The notes beneath the pieces were generated by a model that was given only the letters and a program-made list of their open reading frames with translations, was not told the DNA's origin and searched no databases. The translations under genes were made by a program, and so were the position numbers. From Seriola aureovittata (lineage: Eukaryota > Chordata > Actinopteri > Carangiformes > Carangidae), in contig NC_079377.1 of assembly GCF_021018895.1 (NCBI RefSeq), positions 9,988,501-10,052,500 on the forward strand: a stretch of DNA of 64,000 bases. Reading direction: 5' to 3'. Position 1 is the first letter of the stretch. Every line of letters begins with the position of its first letter. Positions 61,340 through 64,000 of this stretch are shown here, in pieces.

Positions 61340-62819
61340 AGGGCACTTGGAGGGGCTCCAGATGTGCTCCTCCAGAGCTGTGGACCGCTGCATCTCTGGC
61401 ATCTTTCCATCCATCCAGCTCTTGTTCACTTCATTTACAATCAATCCACATTTCAAACTCAATCTGAAAATCAGCTTCTCCTCCGTTCCCCCTCTCACTC
61501 TCTCTCTCTCTCGCTCTCTCTCTGGATTGTAGCATTAATTGAAAATGCAAACTGTAATCAGATCAGCTGAATAAAGATGAGTGGCTTAAAGATGGCAGAT
61601 ATGAGTGACAATTCACATAGCTCTGCATGAGTAATGGAGAGGCTGGTTGAAATAATGAGGATGTGGGTTTGATCAGTATATGAGTTGCTAATGGTCTGTT
61701 TTGGCAGGCGGTTTGGCTGGTCCCCCCTGCCCTCTTACACTGGTGGCAGTTATCTAGAAATGATATACTCTGAAATGCATCTTTGGAAAAAATGATAGCG
61801 ACAAATTCACATTATAGTCATTAAAAGATTACTGTCACAAATACAGTCTCAACCTCAATAGTCAGTGTTTGGCAACCGAGTTGAAAAACTGCAACAATTA
61901 CTCAACAACAAAAGTAATTAGTTACATGTTACATTAGTAATTAGTTACATGTTGTTTTTTTTTACTTTTATTACTCATCCCAACTCTGTCAACGTTGCCT
62001 TAGCAGCTCCAAAGTCTCCGCTCCCTCTGGTCCCATATTCTTTATTCAACCTGTGTGGAAAGAGGAAATGAGACATTGTGGTTTAAGAAGCAGCAGCCGA
62101 CGGTTTGGAGTCTTTTTTTCACCACTAACATCTTGCTTCACGTTAGTCACTGTGACTCAGAATGGAACTAAGTCCCAAGTCCTGTTTCCACCCATGGAGG
62201 TCAACACCCCCTGCTCTCTTTTGGAAAAGGTTAACCGCCTCCCCACACAACTAAGCTGAGGATGAAGTGGGAAAACCTAGCACCTAACAGTTATTGTCAT
62301 TATCAATCAATTGGCTGATTGTTTTCTTCATTTATCAATTAATCATTTGGTTTATGAAGCTGGGTTAAAAAAAACAAAACACATATTGCTAAAGAAATAA
62401 TGTTAAGACAAGGGTAATGTTATAAGTAAAGTCAAAGATATCTCATAAAATATTAATTTATGAAAGAGAAAAAAAGAGGGGATTCAGCTGCATGTTTATA
62501 AATAAACTTTTTCATTGTGAAGAGTTCACTGTTGTAAAGGAAAGAGGTACTGGAGAAGCAGAGCTTTACTCGTCATTCATTGGTCGAAGCAGGTGGATCA
62601 CATGGATGCGCAGGTGGAGAGAAACGGAAATGAGAGTATGTTTTTGTTTGTGCCTTGACTGACTAAGTCGTGACCCGTTATATGTGTGAAGTTTGTGCAA
62701 ATAAGTATGTAGTCTGTGTCGTATATTATCTACTCGACGGTGTTCACCAAGACACTTTTTCTACATATTTACTTCCGTGAGCAACTTGACATATGTCTAC
62801 CCAAAGTTCGTCTGCCAGA
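61340..62819. other. Gene-free stretch
   Basis: Contains a CT-rich tract at 61,494-61,521, a duplicated AGTAATTAGTTACATGTT unit at about 61,913-61,952 and a short ATTAAT-ended repeat fragment near 62,280-62,350. No exon recognised. Confidence 0.5.
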
Positions 62820-63123
62820 GTTGTTTACGTGTGTGTAGTAGCTTCACGTGTTCACGTTAGCTCGCTAGCCTGCTATTCTGTTAGCATTCATTAACAAAGT
62901 GAATGGACTCTTAGCCACCGTAATGCTAACCCAGCTCATACTATAGGATCTAGCTCAGTGATTCCAACGTGGGAACCTGGAGTGCTATGAGATACTAAGG
63001 CAACTTTTAAAATTAAGTGAACTCCGGGGGAGAAACCACGCCATCGTTGAATCACCTGGACCTTCACTGGAGGCAGAGAGACTGGTAAAAGCTGCAGACT
63101 GGCCACTGAACTCCTAATGAAGG
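62820..63123 (+). promoter_or_regulatory. Possible non-coding exon or promoter-like patch
   Basis: CpG-containing DNA with two CACGT words at 62,845-62,856 follows an inverted CCAAT box near 62,580. It ends in a possible donor, AAG|GTACCA, at 63,124. No frame is present. It might be the untranslated first exon of a gene beyond the window, but TTAGCATT and CTAGC words also fit an old repeat. Confidence 0.15.
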
Positions 63124-64000
63124 TACCACACTTTTATTTTATTGCTCTTTTTAATGAAACATCAGGCTTGCAAAAGGGACTTTATTTATTTATTTATTTT
63201 ACTATTTAAGAGATGCCGGCTTTTGTGTGCGTTTGCTTGGTGAATGTGGGCCCACTGAGTTTGATGTAAAACTGAATTAGACAACTGTTAAATTACTAAA
63301 GGGGAAAAGTAAAACTTAGAGATGTATTTCATTTCCTGTTGTTTATTCTTAGATGTTCAAAAGTAAATGTCATCCATTGTTTTTACTGTAAAGTGATCCC
63401 AGTGTGATGTCTGATTTTCCTTTGGTTAGAATAGCAATAGCAATACAAAAGGTGATAAGTTTATTTCAGTATGCTCATTGGTTAACAGTTTATTTCATTG
63501 TGTAGATACAAGTGTTAAGTAAACAAACTTAGAGGTGATTAAATGGACTCAACACACTTTAAAGTGTATATGAAGAAGAAAAAAATCTTACCTCAAGTAT
63601 TCTATATTGTAAATTTGTTTAACTGGATGAGAAACGTGGGGCCCTTACCTGATTGAAATAGTTACAGGTGACTACATTATAAAATGTGAAAGACGACCAG
63701 TATAAAGTGTTAGACTCAAGCTAACAGCTTCAAATGTTGTTTTGTTCGATCAACAGGCAAAATAGAAATATAATCAATTTACAGTGGGATGAAACAACAA
63801 CAGCAAAGTCTCACATAAGAGAATTTTTGCTTGAAAAATGACTATAATAAAATTGTTGAGTAATTGTCTGTCGATCAACTAATTGATTAATCAGCTCTAA
63901 ATTGTAATCTCTTGTACGAGTTATTGAAAAAAACACTGTAATGTGGAGCAAGTTAGTAGATTCCTGGACATTAGACATGTTAAGATGATTAGATGAATAA
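63124..64000. other. AT-rich end of window
   Basis: Includes (TTTA)n at 63,182-63,200 and a CAACTAATTGATTAATCAG repeat end near 63,876-63,894. No gene seen. Confidence 0.5.

Noticed and set aside
62820..63123. First exon of a downstream gene as a firm call
   Set aside because: Only a weak donor and a few CpGs support it, and repeat-like words are present. Listed at low confidence.

Overview
The window is vertebrate nuclear DNA, almost certainly from a teleost and probably a spiny-rayed (percomorph) fish. The evidence is short GT-AG introns, proteins that align end to end from memory with their human orthologues, dispersed repeats of types I know from percomorph genomes, a decayed Tc1-like element and many (CA)n tracts. 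Nothing bacterial, plasmid-borne or CRISPR-like is present.

The first 35 kb is a conserved block: ppp1r21 (+, 3' part, 137-7557), ston1 (+, 14537-16905), gtf2a1l (+, 19493-24181) and a glycoprotein-hormone receptor best read as lhcgr (-, 25622-35211). This is the order and orientation I recall for human 2p16.3 (PPP1R21, STON1, GTF2A1L, LHCGR). All coding exons were traced by hand, with splice sites and phases that close: 18 exons of ppp1r21 (660 codons including stop), 3 coding exons of ston1 (707 aa), 9 of gtf2a1l (438 aa) and 11 of the receptor (about 693 aa). ppp1r21, ston1 and gtf2a1l lie head to tail. gtf2a1l and lhcgr converge and their 3' ends may overlap.

Functionally, ppp1r21 is an early-endosome coiled-coil protein of the FERRY complex, ston1 a clathrin adaptor-like protein, gtf2a1l a germ-cell-type TFIIA alpha/beta subunit and lhcgr the gonadal LH receptor. 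The neighbourhood joins two membrane-traffic genes to two genes with reproductive roles. Splice phases at ston1 and gtf2a1l would allow an in-frame read-through like the human STON1-GTF2A1L (SALF) transcript.

From 35.5 to 64 kb I find no convincing protein gene. In human the related receptor gene FSHR lies on this side of LHCGR, but no FSHR-like exon is visible here. The stretch holds an unresolved 102-codon ORF, a 16-bp-arm hairpin, a 5' fragment of a Tc1 transposon, a frameshifted remnant of a mobile-element-associated protein (47.8-48.3 kb), other dispersed repeats, two closely spaced G-quadruplex motifs, a 142-bp TG tract, a C28 run and blocks that look like candidate conserved non-coding elements. 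No wholly new biological system was found. The best leads are transcript and splicing features of the conserved genes and a few unexplained elements in the gene desert.
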